From positions 5,894,545-5,958,544 of the forward strand of contig NC_088790.1 of the NCBI RefSeq assembly GCF_949628265.1: 64,000 bases of DNA, read 5' to 3'. Every line of letters begins with the position of its first letter. The stretch's first letter is position 1. Position numbers and translations under genes: made by a program. Shown here one piece after another: positions 47,701 to 60,846 of this stretch. Origin of the DNA: Cloeon dipterum (taxonomy: Eukaryota > Arthropoda > Insecta > Ephemeroptera > Baetidae). The notes beneath the pieces were generated by a model. The model was not told the origin of the DNA, did not search any database, and saw only the letters and a list, made by a program, of their open reading frames with translations.

Positions 47701-50660
47701 ATCCAAGTAGCGACAGTGAAAGTCCGGCTCAAGGATTCTTCCAAGACGGAATTGGGTACGACGGCAGCTGTGTTGCCATCAAATTCAAAGATTTGGTCCG
47801 ACTCGTGGCCATCGTCGCTGGGCAGATTTTTCGTCCATTCTGTTCCCAGACCAGGATTGGGCAACAGATCAATACTCTCGGTGCTGGCGCCTGCAATTAC
47901 GAAAAGGAAATTGTAGTCAAGAGAGCGGCAGACGGCTAACGTGATGTTTTAAAAAAAATTAAACCAAACACCTCATTGATGAAATTACGTAAGGCAATAA
48001 AGGTTAGATGAAGCAATATTTCTTAAAACAAATTAAAAATAAGCACTAACTGTTTACACATACATAGTGTCTTAAGTAGCAAATTGTTTAATGCTTGCAT
48101 TCCCTAACACTGTCCGTTTGCAACAACCTAAGCAACATTATTCAAAAGAAACACATGTATATTGTAATAATATCCCCAAGAAAATGCAAACAAAAAAGAG
48201 AAACAACCTTCAAGCCAGACTTAATTTTGTAACAAAACAAAGCATTAAGGAATTTTAGTCGTACCACAAAGTTTCCTCTGGCTCTGCACAGAGTAGGTGT
48301 CTCTATCACAGCCTTTGCCAATGTGGCTGGTCTGCAGAGAGACTCGCGACTCGACCGTCCTCACATTGCAGGGCACGTCGCACAGGTCCAGCTCGGCGTC
48401 GGGGAACAGCTCCTCCCGGCCGGTGCCGGGCGCGTAGTCGATGCGCTCGGGCACTCCCTTCCAGCCGAGTTTGCAGACGCGGTTGACCTTGATGGTGACC
48501 ATGACCGGCACACTCTGCTTCATGCCGCAGTCGTACGCGACCACGGTGAGGATGTGGTTGTGGCTGCGCTCGTAGTCCAGCGGCTCCGTGTTGCGGATGA
48601 CACCCTCATTGTCGATGATGAACGGCTGGTCGCTCGTCAGGATCTCGTACTTGCACACGTCGCCGAATTTGGGCGTGCAGTCGCGGTCCGACGCCTCCAC
48701 GCGGACCACCTCCTCGTACAGCCTGCCCTCGTCAACCTGGCGCACGTAGCTCGGCTCCAGGAAGGCGGGCGCGTACTCATTGATGTCGGCCACAGAAATG
48801 TGGACGGTTGCACTGCAAAATAAAAGTTTCTTAATGAAAATATGCCTCATTCAATAAATTTTTTCTTTTTCGAATGTCCTTTTTAACAAATATATATATT
48901 GAAGCATTTAAAAATTTCGTCGTTACCTCTTGTTTATTTCTGGGTCAGATAATAAGACTTTTAATAGTGATCGGAATCAAATAAATATTTTGAATATTTA
49001 GGCTTGATCCGACATTACAATATTCATGAAAATATCTCAAAATTCACCTCTACGTAATTATATGTAGCTAATTGAAATTCTAATAATTATCTTTGAGCAA
49101 AGATAAGTTTTTTTATTATTTGAAGAGTTGAAAAGTCGCGAGTGGTATATTTGTTTCTCTGGTAAATTGTAAGATACCAGATTTTGCGTTGAAGTTTATG
49201 GCACTGATTCATGCAGAGCAATCAGTTTTAAAATATCTACTCAGCAATTTTCGTGTGTAGTTGCAATTTTCGCTCAGGGCAAACCGGTTTTATGCTGCCT
49301 GTGGTTTTCTTCCCTGGAAAATATTCGAAGCGTAATGCTCCAGGGTGAGGAAAACTTGTTCCGAGATGATTAAAAATTGATTGCCTTATGTGGTTTGATT
49401 CTGAGAAGAAGGCTCATTGGATAACGAGGAAAAAGTGTATGTAGGCCATTTTATACGAGAGTGGGTTATATAGAATACACTCACTTTTCACTCTGCTCGC
49501 CACTGCAACTGACAGCCGCGATGTCAAATTTGTAGTTTTTTCTCTTCTCGCAGTTTAGGGTCTTCTTCGCCCTAAGCTCGGCTTCACCCTTTTCCTGGTC
49601 TTTCAGGATGATCTAAAGAAGACGGTTTCAAATCGTAAGAATGTGAACGATATTACGTCAGATTTATTTAAGCAGGATTCTTACGCAAAAAATAGAATTG
49701 ATTGAAAAATGAAACGACTGGGCGGGGTAAAGAAAATTGAAAATAGCCTGTGGCTAAACAAGAGCAGTTTAATTAGAGGGCTCATTCACTCGTGTTATCT
49801 TTTTGTTTGCACTGCTGGGCAAACGAACAAAAGCAGTGGGAGTCCTGCCTTTGATTGTTGGCGAGCGGGAGAGAAAAATTTTAAAGGGGCACCTCAAAGG
49901 GCGCTTCGCCGTGGTGCTTGTTGACGATGCGGAAGTTGCAGATGGGGGCATCGACGCCCCTGATCCTGGGGGTCACCTCGACCAGAGTTTCATTCTCCTT
50001 GACGATGCCGTGATAGCCGCTCTCCAGGCTCAGCAGATCCAGCCGCGGCACTATCCGACAAAAGGAAATTACTTTTCCCGAGAACACCAATTAGCGCACA
50101 AAAGAATTTCCGTATTAGGAAATGATCGAGGTGCACACAGGAGAGCGCCTTTGTTTTTCAGTCCCGAGTAAAGTGCGCTCCGCGGAACATCTGTGTTGAC
50201 GTAACAAGCACATTTCAGCAAAATTAAACTCGATTTATTCAGAAATGAAGAGCTTTACAAGAGTAAGAGTCCAATTGTTACTTAGAAACGCATGAACGGA
50301 TAACAGTGGAGTAAACAAATTGATTTTAAACGGGATTAATCGAAAAACATAGTGGAGAATGGCACCGAAAGGGTTATGTGACGTCATCGAGATGTATCTG
50401 CGAACCCACTGTACGGGTGACGCATGAAATGGCTGCCTGACCGAATTTCCTCTTTAAAGTCCACGTTTCGGCCGACCGGCTACTTGAATGGGAGCGTGGC
50501 CGTAAGTGCCGAAGCCAACCCTGGAGCCAGGTGTCGGGGAAAATGGCCGAACGAGCGGGGGCAGTGCGAGGGAATGCTCACCTGCGGCGGGCGTAGAGGT
50601 GGCGAGGGAGGCGACCACCGTGCACCACAACACCAGCAACACCTGAGCGCGACGCAACAT
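44774..50660 (-). CDS. Cals: Calsyntenin
   Basis: Type I membrane protein of the cadherin superfamily, postsynaptic and a cargo adaptor for kinesin-1. Eleven exons (50582-50660, 49893-50050, 49485-49612, 48265-48812, 47630-47890, 47436-47563, 47060-47268, 46095-46761, 45915-46031, 45514-45778, 44774-45165) give about 983 residues, the family length. Order: signal peptide (MLRRAQVLLVLWC), cadherin repeats (SGYHGIVKENETLV; ADINEYAPAFLEPSY), the block TSHIGKGCDRDTYS, a laminin-G/LNS domain (CDNEWHHYAVSVQFPDI, VGACWQGSDGK), FKLLCSELNGR, one helix (TIIIVVCVGFLVFMIVLGV), then an acidic tail. The tail keeps both kinesin light chain W-acidic motifs, MAWDDSALTI and LEWDNSTLSI, the second at the very C-terminus. 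The in-frame GTG at 50702 is not used; ATG at 50660 starts the signal peptide. Confidence 0.95.
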
Positions 50661-53600
50661 GCTGGCTCGATTCTTCTTCTTTGATTCGGCCGACGCGGAC
50701 ACCTGTGAGTTCTAGTGCGATTCGCCTGCCTAGTGGGCAACGAGCAAGAGCATCGCCGCCGATATTCAGCCGAAGTGATGGACACACGGGAATGGCAGTG
50801 CTGCGCCGAGATCGAGTCTCTCTCAACTGTTCTCTTCGGAGGAGGCCGCCCGCGCTCGGCGCCGCTCCGAAGCTCGCCGCCAGCCCACCTGCGCGGATCG
50901 AGTCACGTGATCTTGCCGCCGCGCTTTTCGGCCCGAATTGCCGTCTTTCGGCGCGGAAAGTGAGGTCGGCCGGTACAATTTAATGATGCCTTTTTAGAAA
51001 TTACTCCGGACTTGTTAGTGGTGACGAGGAGAGAAAATTAAAACATAAATTGTATGTCTGGCCGCGAATCAGGGGACAGGTGCGAAGCGTGAGACGGCGG
51101 TAAAGGGAGTATTTTAAATTGGCGTGGAGGAGGGAAGCTGGACCAGATTGCGGTCGGCGGGCCTGAGTGTCTGAGTGAGAGCAGGTGGCTTTTGATTTTT
51201 CTCTCGAGACGGTCGAGCAAAAAACGAAGGATTAAAACGCTGGTGCCGGGGCCGGGGGAGGGGATGAGACGCGATTTCGGCTGTGCCGCTGTTGCTGTAC
51301 ACGGCAAATTTATATTATTTATTCTTTCCTTGCGTGGCCAAACTTTTTATGTACACATAGCTTTTATCGTCGGTTCGGTCGTCTCCGCTGGGCTGAAAAC
51401 TTCAGAAGTGCGTACGCGCCTCAAATTTAACGCTGGTCTGCTGAATAGACGAGTGGCTGGTGGTTATCAGCGGGGAATAAATCGATTTGCCATTGTCGAA
51501 AAGGAGGACGAGACGAAGCGCGCGAGCAGAGATATAAAAATGCCTTTTAGCACTGCCGGAGCAGCACAGAGATTTTTAACTCCCTATTGATTTTCAATGG
51601 CTTACAACACAAAACACGGCACTCTCGCTCTTCTGCTCGTTCTGTGTGTGTGTGTGTAATATGCAGAGAGCGGTGGTGCGCTGCTGAAAGCGGCTCGAGT
51701 GGCTCAAATTCCGCCGCCGGCTGCCGAGAGCGAATTAATATTCAAGCCACAGCTCGGCAGTCAAATAAAATCTTCATTATTTGCGACCAAGCGAATGTGC
51801 ATGCAAGGGGCGGGAAAAAGGAAGAAGAAAGAGTGTCTGAAATTCTCGTCCTCTTTTTATTTTGTTCATTTCTTTTTCAGCACATGATGTCGGAGCGCAG
51901 CGCATCTTTTTCAGTTCATTTTTACTTCTCTTTTCTCGCAGTCTGCTTTGTTTGCCGTCGGTTTTATTAAATCTGCTCAGCAGAGACAAACTGCTGCGAG
52001 AGTTTTGTCCATTTTGAACCAGTTTTTGCCGACATAACCGGGCCCAAGAGTAAATAAAAATTAGCATATAAACGCGTGCCCTTGAGATCGTCGAATACTG
52101 ACTGCTCTCGCCAGGTTTTGAAATGCGCCAGCAAAATCCTGTCTGCGTTGTGTGTGAGTGCGCGGTTGTTCGCACATTTTATTATTCGCACGCGACCGAG
52201 TAATTGGCAGTGAGTTTGTTGCGTGATTCTCCTTTGCAAAGAGCCGACTGCGTATATTACATCCCCCGCATGCCCGCTTTTGGCACGTCTGCGTTTTAAT
52301 TTACGCCCGCCGACACACGACTGCCTCTCGTGTGTCTCTTCATTATCTCCAAAAGTGGCGAGAATGAGAGAGAGAAAGAGGAGAGCGCGCGCCGCGCGTT
52401 CGGCGTAAAAGATTAGGATACAGAGTGGCAAAACGAAGGATGGCAATCTCCAAATGTGTATCAATTATCCCCTCTCACAGCTGACTCTTTGCAACTCACA
52501 TTAAACTATTTTATGTTCTGTTATTACTTGTTGAGAAAAGCTCTAATTTCTATTTGCACCTAGATGTTCTCAATATAGAAATTGAGCAATTTTGCGTTCT
52601 TCTTCATTTTTTCATATCTAACTAGTCGGAGGAGTATTATCGTTATTATTACAACACATTAACAACACAATAGAAGTCGTCTGTTAATAGATGCAACGCT
52701 CGTTCTCTCGGGTTAACATTGTTCATGTGATAAAACGGCACCAAAATGTGCGCGCACTTCGCTCCGTTGTATAACATTTTCATATATCTAAAGATTTTAT
52801 CGAAAAACATACTTTTCACTCCGTCGTGTCCCATTTCATACACGTTTCAACTCGCCCTCTAGCTTTTGCTCTATGCATTCAACAAACAGCTTATATAAAT
52901 CATTTTACGCAAACAGAGAGTTTTGGCGAGTGTGTTTGTGTATACAATGTTAAAATGCAGCGCTGTGTATCACAACTATAGGCTTGTTCGGCCCACTCTG
53001 CATACAGTCCGTTATTTTTTTTTTTTGCCATCGCATTAAGTAGATCATGCTCTTGTTTTATTCATTTTATATTTAATCCGGTCATATAACAACAATTTTA
53101 ATTAATATTACACAACACTGACTGCGGAGGAAAGCCGTATATTTTGTAGGTGATATACATATATGTGTATAATAAAAACCTTGATAAAAGTTCGCGCGTG
53201 TTGCAATGGCAGCATCAGGAAGGGTGACAGAAAATGCAATCCTTTTTTTCACAGTATGCAGAATAAGCTCATGACATGACTCAAATCTCATTAGTTGCTA
53301 CATATGTTTTTTTAATGTCATTACGCTACGCTAGGTTGATTTTAATATTCAAACGCTGAGAGGATATATGATGTTCCTATCACAAGAATGAGTTTTTTTA
53401 TTATTATTTTGCTGCCCCAAACAAAAATATTCGCTGCGAATGTATTCGACATAAGAGAGAGAGGAAAGAAAACATCCCTTCCCTTGAAAAGCACCATACT
53501 ATATTCAAAAGGGAAGAATTGCGCTGCGTATCGACTGGCCCATATTTGCAGTGTTGCCAGTCAGCATTTTAATGGGGTCAGCTAATGCTCTAGAATTGAA

Positions 53601-54613
53601 TGGACGAGGATATAATTTTTAATTTAACACCGCTTTGATGCTACAAAATTATATGAGTGAAAATTTGACGGGGCGGATCACTGATTCACTGGCAGAACCA
53701 CAAAGAAGGATCAATTTATTTTTCGACCGCGGGCGCCGAGTTATGCAGTCCGCTCGGGCGATACGTCGAGCGGGTTGCATAGCCGACGCAAAGCAGGCGC
53801 TCGGCGAGAAAAGAAGCGTTTCGTCAGTTTTCGCCGCGAAAAGGTCAAAGCGCGCGGGCAGCAAAGGTCCAAGAAAAGCGAGTGACTCATCAAAAAAGTC
53901 TGTTGACGAAGGGCGATGGGAAATGAGCGTTTGAATGCCCGGCGAAAAGAGGCTCTCTCAGCGCGCGCTGCATGAATTATTCCTGGTAGGAGCAGCAAGT
54001 GGCATATTCCGGGCTAAAAGCATCATGACCGCATATTTAACACCCCGGCAACGCAGGAGAGCGTGTAAATAATTAATGGAGGGCTGCTTTGGGAATCAGA
54101 AAGTAATGTCGCCTCGAGGGCTTGGCACAGAATCTGCTCGCAAGTGACGCGGGCCGCAATTTTTCAAGCTCTAGAGCCTTAAATGAAATTGGCGGCGGAT
54201 GCCTTCTTATAAACGTATGTACTTTCGCAGCCCTCTCTCGTATTTCGCTCTGCAATATCACAGAGACGCGAGCGTTATAATACGTATGTTGGTGGTTCTG
54301 AAAATAAAAATACACACAAGTCGTATTCCGATTAAAAAATAATTAGATTCTTTCACTCGCGGCTTTGATTCCATTATGCACGCTAACACATCCTCAAATG
54401 ATCAACATTCAGGACAAACAGCACGTGTGTGTCTCGGGAGGGAAGAAAAAAAGCAGCTGTATACAGTAGTTGCAAAAGCAATAAAGACGAGGAGGTTCAA
54501 TATTGACCTAGCTCTACAACAGAGAGAGGAGGGATGTTGCGAATCGGTGTCGACATATACGTTGGCTGGCAGTGTTGCTTGCAATTGGTGTTTTCGGCGT
54601 CGGTCTCCTGCGA
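50661..54613. other. Calsyntenin upstream region and RNF207 3' side
   Basis: About 4 kb without a supported gene. The part next to calsyntenin (50660-51300) is CpG-rich and is the likely promoter and 5' UTR. A (TG)n run lies at about 51642-51657. The rest is mixed-composition non-coding DNA; several 60-165 codon frames overlap on opposite strands and lack coding features. The RNF207 3' UTR probably extends leftward from 54614. Confidence 0.5.
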
Positions 54614-57600
54614 CTATTTGTTGGGCTTGCGCTGCTGTTGCGTGTGTCGCGTCTCCTGCACGGCGGCCACGAGGGTGCGCACGGCCTCCTCGTGGCCCTC
54701 GAAGCTGTCCGCCTTCTTCAGCGTGTTCGGCTTGAGCTCGAAGCCGTCGGGCAGCTCGTTGGGGTCCTGGCGCGCGTACGCCCGCTCGGCCCTTTCGGCG
54801 CGCTCGGCGGCCAGCGCGGCGGCCGCGGCGGCCATTGCCAGCGCCACCGTGCCGGCGTGGGTGCCTCGTTTCGGCGGAAACGTCTCCCACGAGTGCTGCT
54901 TCTTCATGCGCCGCTCGAGCGAGTCGCCGCGCCGACCCTTGGCCCCCGCCGACGCAGAGCGCGGAGGTTCGACCAGGTCGACCGACGACGAGCGCCGACT
55001 CGCGACGCTGCTCATGCTGAGGCTCTCGCACGAGCTCTGCTTCTTGACCGGAGCCCAGTGCGGGTAGTCGACCGTGTCCTCCTTGGAGCCGGGCCGGATG
55101 ATGCGGCCCACGGAGCGGCCCACGTCGTGCAGCTTCTCCTTCAGGTGCGACTCGATGCGCTCCACGTCCACGCAGCTGGCCACGCTCTCAGGGAACTTTG
55201 CCGCGTCCCTGAAGCTCGAGTAGCTGGCCGCCTTGGCACGCGTTTTGGTCTTGGGCCGCTCCTCCCCGGGCGACTTTTTGCCTCGCTCTTCCTTTGTGCG
55301 CACTTTGTCGATCAACTGGCCCAGCATGCCGCGCTCAACCTTGGCGCGCAAATCGTCTCTTCGTCGCTCTGAAAACAAAATTCAAAATTCAGCTTTTTTA
55401 TAAACTGACTATAAATTCTTGGTCTGACATATATTTTTTAAGGATAAAATCAACTAGCCGCACGCACCTTTGGCCATAGCCAGATTTTCATCCACTGGCG
55501 ACGAAACGTGCGACGGGTGGAGCCGACACGCTTCCCTCTGGTTCTCCAGCCGAGCCTCCTGTTCCATTTGGAGCAGGCTGATCTTGTCCAACAGCGATTG
55601 CAGGTGCGGCTCCAGACTCGCGAACGACACGTCGGCCGGCGTGGCGTGCTCGGAGGAAGGCGGCCGTTCCTGATGGTGTTGCTGTTGCTGATGTTGTTGC
55701 TGATGTTGTTGTTGTTGCTGCTGCTGCTGCTGTTGCGTTTGTTGGGCGTTCAGGCTGCGGATGTAGGGCTCTAGCTGGCGCGCCACCAGGCTCAAGTGGC
55801 GCAACTCTGACCGCATTGCCGCCACCTCCTGAGTCTGCACACATGTCACTGACCAATTTCTACATGCACCCAGGCAATTCCTCACCTGCTGCTGGAACAT
55901 GTCCTGCTCAACGTGGATGCGGCACAGCTGCTCCTCCCAAATCGCGTCAAAAACGCTCCTCAATCGCTCCAACTCGGTTTGGTGTCTTTCCAGCGTTTCC
56001 TCCAGGTTTGTGCAGTCGCGTGCGATATTTTCCAGCTTCCCCTGCGCGGCTTGTTGGCCCGTCTGCGTCGGTCGTTGCTGTATCACCTAAAAAATCGCGT
56101 CTTATTTTATTAACAAATGGAATAAAAAATAATCCCAACCTCTTTGTGCAAAGTGGTGAGTTGCTCCTTGAGGTGCATCAACTGTCCAGCTAAATCTTTC
56201 AGTTGGCCGTCGAAACTTCTGCAGTGGTTAGAAAACGGTCCTTCTCCCTCCAACGCCTTGGTCCTGAGGGCTACTTGCTGCCGACGCGAGGAAGGAGGGT
56301 GTCCCTGGAGCTGCGTCCGGGACTCGTACAACTTTTCTGGTGCCTTCGACTGGCCCACCCAGGCGTCGAGTGCGTGGCCAAACTCGGAGCGAAAATTGGT
56401 TTTGATGGTCGCCGTTTGATTAGGCCGGACCGCAGGGCTGATCTGCGTGACGGCGGACAGGCGTTCCATCATCGGATAGGCGAGGCCGAGGAATTCGTAC
56501 TTGGTGGCCGAAGTGCTGAAGGTTGTGCACATGAGCAGGTGCATCTGCAGAATTGGAAGTACCGACGCCAAAGAGACCAGCTGCGATCTGAAGAGGCGCT
56601 CCTTGTTCTCGAACTGCCTCTGCACCTCAATGGCCATTGCTGCGTGCGTTTTCGCAATCGCCTCCTGCATTCCTTGGCAAAACGAGTTGATGGAGTTTTT
56701 CTCGCACTCCATGTTTTTCTTCAGCTCGTCCAAGAGCACGCGGAACATGACCATTCCTTCCCTAACGGAGCCCTGCAGCTCGCAGACGCCCTATGAAAGA
56801 ATTTCATTATATTTCTCCTGAACTATGTCGACAAAAAAATGCAGCCGTCATACCATGACGGCCCGCTCGAGTTTTTTGCAACCCTGTGTGTAGGCAGTGT
56901 CGATGTCGACGCACTGCAGTCTCGCTTCGGGCGGTGTTTCTCGGAAGCAATGCATGCACAGCATGTTTTTTTGGGCGTTGGAAAACATAATGAAAGGCTC
57001 GTTGTGAGAGCCGCACTGCAGAAAAATCAATTTCTCAGATCAAAGCAAAATTTCAGCGCGCATATACCTTCTTTTTGCCTTCTTTGTTGAACTTGGACAT
57101 GTGAATGACGTCATGCGAGGAGAACATTTTCGCACGGTGTGTGTTGTCCCTGCAGCCGGCGCACAAAGCCTGGCCTGAAATCGTTTACGATTACACCGAG
57201 CGGATCGACGACCAACACGCTCTGTTACCGCAGGTGTGGCAAAAGTACATCGCGGCGCGGTTCCTCTTGTCGCAGTTGGCACAAGGGGGGTTCTCGGCGT
57301 TGTATATGTCGATGAGTTGGCGCAGAAGGTGGTCCGGGGGCGGCAGCGGAGCTCCATCCTTTAACGCTGTCTTTTGTCTGCGCATTGAATGACACAAAAA
57401 AAAATGTCAAAAAGTCACTCTCTCAGAAAAGGAAACAACAAAGGGTGCACTGTGCTCTGGTGTCAAGTGGACTGGCATGTTATTATTGTCTGTGCGGTGC
57501 GGGACTTGAAAAGACACTTGTCAACAGGGGAAAATGCACCCGACCCACATTCCGTTTTCAATAATTCCGTCAAAATCAATTAGCCACGCAGCACGCTCTA

Positions 57601-57958
57601 AAAAGTCAACTGGCGCGCGCGAAACAAAAGTGAAATTCGCATCCACCCCAGTTGTTGTTTGCTTTGGAAACGTGCTGGGCGACCCTGAGGACGGGGAAAC
57701 CGCCGGGCAAAATCGTGCTGCTTACCCGCACAGGGGGCACTGGATTTTGTTGTCGTTGTCCCGTCCCTGAAGGCAGCGCGAGCAAAACGAGTGGAAGCAG
57801 CCGAGCAGGCAGGGTTCGCAGTAGAAGTCGTTGCACACGAAACACAGCAGCGGATTGCGCCCCTGCGCCCCTTGCTGGGCCATGTTGAAGGGTTGCTGCG
57901 GTGGCGGCACCGCCGGGGTCGAACGACCTTCCTCTCCAAGCCCGCCTGACGATGACAT
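54614..57958 (-). CDS. RNF207: RING finger protein 207 (TRIM-like E3 ligase)
   Basis: Probable ubiquitin ligase; the vertebrate protein modulates cardiac HERG channels with HSP70. Eight exons (57726-57958, 57229-57377, 57068-57174, 56854-57015, 56140-56790, 55886-56086, 55468-55828, 54614-55368) give 872 residues (human 634). Order: RING (CFVCNDFYCEPC, then CFHSFCSRC, CPLC) at residues 39-77; B-box (CANCDKRNRA, FCHTCG, CAGCRDNTHRAKMF) near 105-160; a second cysteine-histidine block (CGSHNEPFIMF, CMHCF); coiled-coil with QLVSLASVLPILQMHLL; then DAIWEEQLCRIHVEQDMF. Residues near 560 form a Gln/His-rich tract from CAG/CAA/CAT codons. The last exon, about 250 residues, is basic and Ser/Ala-rich with repeated KKQSSCESLS-like and KKQHSWETF segments, longer than in vertebrates. 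Start region is CpG-rich. Confidence 0.93.
55685..55740 (-). repeat. CAG/CAA tract encoding polyglutamine
   Basis: Mixed CAG, CAA and CAT codons in RNF207 exon 7 encode a Gln/His-rich run between ALSLNAQ-type coiled coil and the ERPPSSEH linker. It is interrupted, so probably moderately stable in length. Confidence 0.8.
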
Positions 57959-59688
57959 CCGCTCCGCAGCTCCAGCCCTGCTGCACCTTCCCGCTCAAGT
58001 GAATCGATCGCAATCACCGACACCGCGCCGCGAGCACCGATTTTCGCAGCAGCACTCTGCGCTCCCTGCGAGCCGGTCGCCCTGCGCCAAATCCACCCCG
58101 TGTTTCCTGTCGCGACGCGCACAGATCTCGTGTTCCCAGCCGCGGCTAGCCGGACTGCTCTCGGCCTGAAGACATTTCCACCCGTGTTCGCGAGTTCGGT
58201 AAGGGTGGTTTTCACCCCCAATTCATCGATGCCGGGCTGGAGAATCGCCCAACCCAGATGCTATTGATCGCGCACAGCTGCGCTGTGAGAGCGCCGCCAA
58301 CCCCAAAAGCCACCCCTGAAACCAGCGAAAGCGTGTGTGCGCTTCCAATTTACATCTGGCCTGTGACATTTGCTGCACCGACAAAGCACTGATCAGCAAC
58401 GCACCATGCAAATTCCCTTTGAATGCACAATTCTGTTTTATTGATTTTCAAGAGAGCTCCTGTGATGACATTTGCTGCATAGTTGGTAATGAGGTGCACA
58501 CCTCTGCAGTGGGTTTCTGGAGCACAAATGTGGAGCGAGCTTGATGCTGGGAGAGATGATGACCGGGTCATAGGGTACAAGCACGCCAAGTCAATAATAG
58601 AAAGTTGTGCAACTCCTGTACGTGCTCTATTTCCACGATGAAAAAAATACATGTTCTCCGTTATTGCAGCAGTGAAGAGGAGACTGCACAAATAAAATCT
58701 CATTCATAATATAGAAGTTTGAGAATAACATTATCAAGAATAATTATTTTTAGTTTAAACTTTCAAGCTCTTAAAATTTTGTTTAAGACAAGACAAATTT
58801 TATAATAATTCTGCTCTGCTAATCCGCAGAAAAATTACTTTTCAATCTAAAAACTATTGTGCTTTTTATTTCTCAGTTTTAAATTTAATTATATTTTTAC
58901 TACTACCTCATTTTTAATTCCTAAAACTCCCAAAATAAAGTCAACTTTTTGGAATTGATTTTTTTTGTTCGCACATATTAATATTTTAAAATACAAAAAT
59001 AATGTTGGAATCCTAAATGTTATTAAGTAATTTAAGCAAACTCCCAGTGCTTAGCCGTATAGGTGTTAAGTGATAACGTAATGCTGGTAGAAAATGACAA
59101 GATAGCGATACAGCCAAGCATTACACGACGTGATAAGATTTTATTTGACACGCTGCGAAAAACTCATTTCAGCATTTGAGAGCAAAATTCAAGTGTGCTT
59201 GCTGTTTTTGAGCTATTTTCATCGAACAAAAACGCTTAGGTGTGTGAAATTAGTAATTCTGCAGATAAGGCAGTTTAATTTCCTCTCGGGTCGTCTCCCA
59301 CGGGTGTAATAATAAAAGGTGCGCTCGAGAGCTGCTTACACCACTCTCTGCAGCAATGCAATTTGCGGGCTTTGCGCTCAATCTTGCTTGGGGGATCACT
59401 AGTAGAGCCATCTGTGAAGCGCTACGCACACTTTCTCACTCATCAGCTGCCAGACCAGGAGGAGGTGGTGTCCTTCTCTAATCTTGGACTTTAGTTTGAT
59501 TTCTTAGTGCAGTTACCAGTTAGTTCAGATTATCAATCCATCCGCTCTGAGTATTATCAGCGATGAATGATTCATAGCTGGAAGAGAGACAAACCGGCCG
59601 ATAGTACTTTGCTCAATCAGAAGAGGCCAAGTTTTTAAAATTATATTCAACGTGAAATACCCTGTGTGAATCAACAACTGAAACAATA
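57959..59688. other. Divergent region between RNF207 and CPTP
   Basis: CpG-rich near 57959-58220 (RNF207 promoter side), AT-rich from 58700 to 59000. A near-repeat CCTGTGA(TGA)CATTTGCTGCA occurs at about 58360 and 58459. A 117-codon minus frame (58350-58703) begins with a hydrophobic, signal-like stretch but has no splice partner or homologue I recognise. Confidence 0.45.
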
Positions 59689-60521
59689 ATGTCGTCAGTA
59701 GAAGAAGCAGCCAACGTTAAATTCAGTATTACGGCCCTGCAGGATGGGTTTGAAAAATGTCTGGAAGGTGAAGATGACATTCACGTCGACAAATACATAT
59801 ACGCTTACAAGGAGCTATACAAGTACGTTTGTTATAATTATTATTAAAATAATTGTATGTATTCAACAAAAAATCCTTGCTTGCAGATTCATCTTGCTCA
59901 TGGGCAAGCTGTTTAGCTTCGTGGGCAGTGACATAAAAGCCAAGCTGGAGATATTAGAGGATTTTAGAAAAAGAGACTCGGCAGGAAACTTTCTGACAGT
60001 GAAGAAAATGATTTTTTATGAATTGGAACAAGATTTGCTGGACAAGAAAGGCTACATATCCGCCTGCAGGACAGTCTTACGTCTGCACAGAGGTCTTGGT
60101 AAGACTGATCACGATCAAACTAAATATTCTCTTATTAAATAATGAAACCGCTTTAGATTTCATCAGTCAGTTTCTTCAAAAAGTTGGTGAAATCGAAGAC
60201 CAGGATGGCACCTCTACTGTTTGTCAAGACGCGTACAACGTCACCTTATCCAATCACCATACTTGGGTGATTCGTAAAGCAGCTGGTGTTGCAATGTACG
60301 CTTTACCAACTAAGGAGAACCTTCTGATCAGAGTAAGATCATCTAATAAGGGCAATTATGACGATGTGCTGATACTTAAAAAATTCTAGTTGTTTGGTGG
60401 AGACCAGGAAGAGATAAAACTCGCCAAGAAAAACTTGCCTGACATGCTAGCGGCCAGCCGAGAAGTGCACAGACGCACTCAAAAACTTCTTGAAGCTCAC
60501 AACTTGCTCCTACTACCTTGA
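59689..60521 (+). CDS. CPTP: Ceramide-1-phosphate transfer protein (GLTP fold)
   Basis: Cytosolic lipid carrier that moves ceramide-1-phosphate between trans-Golgi, plasma and other membranes. Four exons (59689-59822, 59887-60098, 60157-60332, 60390-60521) give 217 residues (human 214). The GLTP-domain blocks are in order: LYKFILLMGKLFSFVGSDIK with the headgroup Asp-Lys region, KKMIFYELEQDLL, CRTVLRLHRGLDFISQFL with the Arg-x-x-Arg-Leu-His pair typical of phosphate-binding CPTPs, CQDAYNVTLSNHHTWVIRKA with the conserved Trp-Val-Ile-Arg, then YALPTKENLL, and the C-terminal end AHNLLLLP. The family's acidic N-terminal segment (EGEDDIHVDKYIYAY) is present. Complete and ordinary. Converges on the CNT gene with about 325 bp between stop codons. 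Confidence 0.95.
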
Positions 60522-60806
60522 GTCGATTTTTCGCAATTTTACACATTGAATTCATTCCTCCTGTGCGCAGGTATTTCTTTTCATCGCAATGCATACACGT
60601 AGCAGTTATTATCCTAGTCCAAATTTGTGCACATCTATGCACGTTATTGTATTTTAAACTATTTGCATTTATACAGGAAGCAAGTTTGGAATGTTTTCTA
60701 ATTTTAAAGCATACTAAAATATACCACGGGTTATTTTCTTGAAAATATATATCTTGTCAAGTTTATTGCTTAATTACACCAACTTAGTTTAATATTATTT
60801 TAATAG

Positions 60807-60812
60807 TTTATT
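60807..60812 (-). terminator. Poly(A) signal of CNT gene
   Basis: AATAAA on the minus strand, 35 nt beyond the stop codon at 60847. Confidence 0.5.
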
Positions 60813-60846
60813 TATATAAAAGCTAATACTTTTGCAGTCCTCACAA

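Noticed and set aside
54572-55372. 266-codon plus-strand open frame
   Set aside because: It is the antisense shadow of the GC-rich last exon of RNF207.
58350-58703. 117-codon minus frame with a signal-like start
   Set aside because: No splice partner, no family resemblance, and close to the RNF207 promoter; too weak to call.
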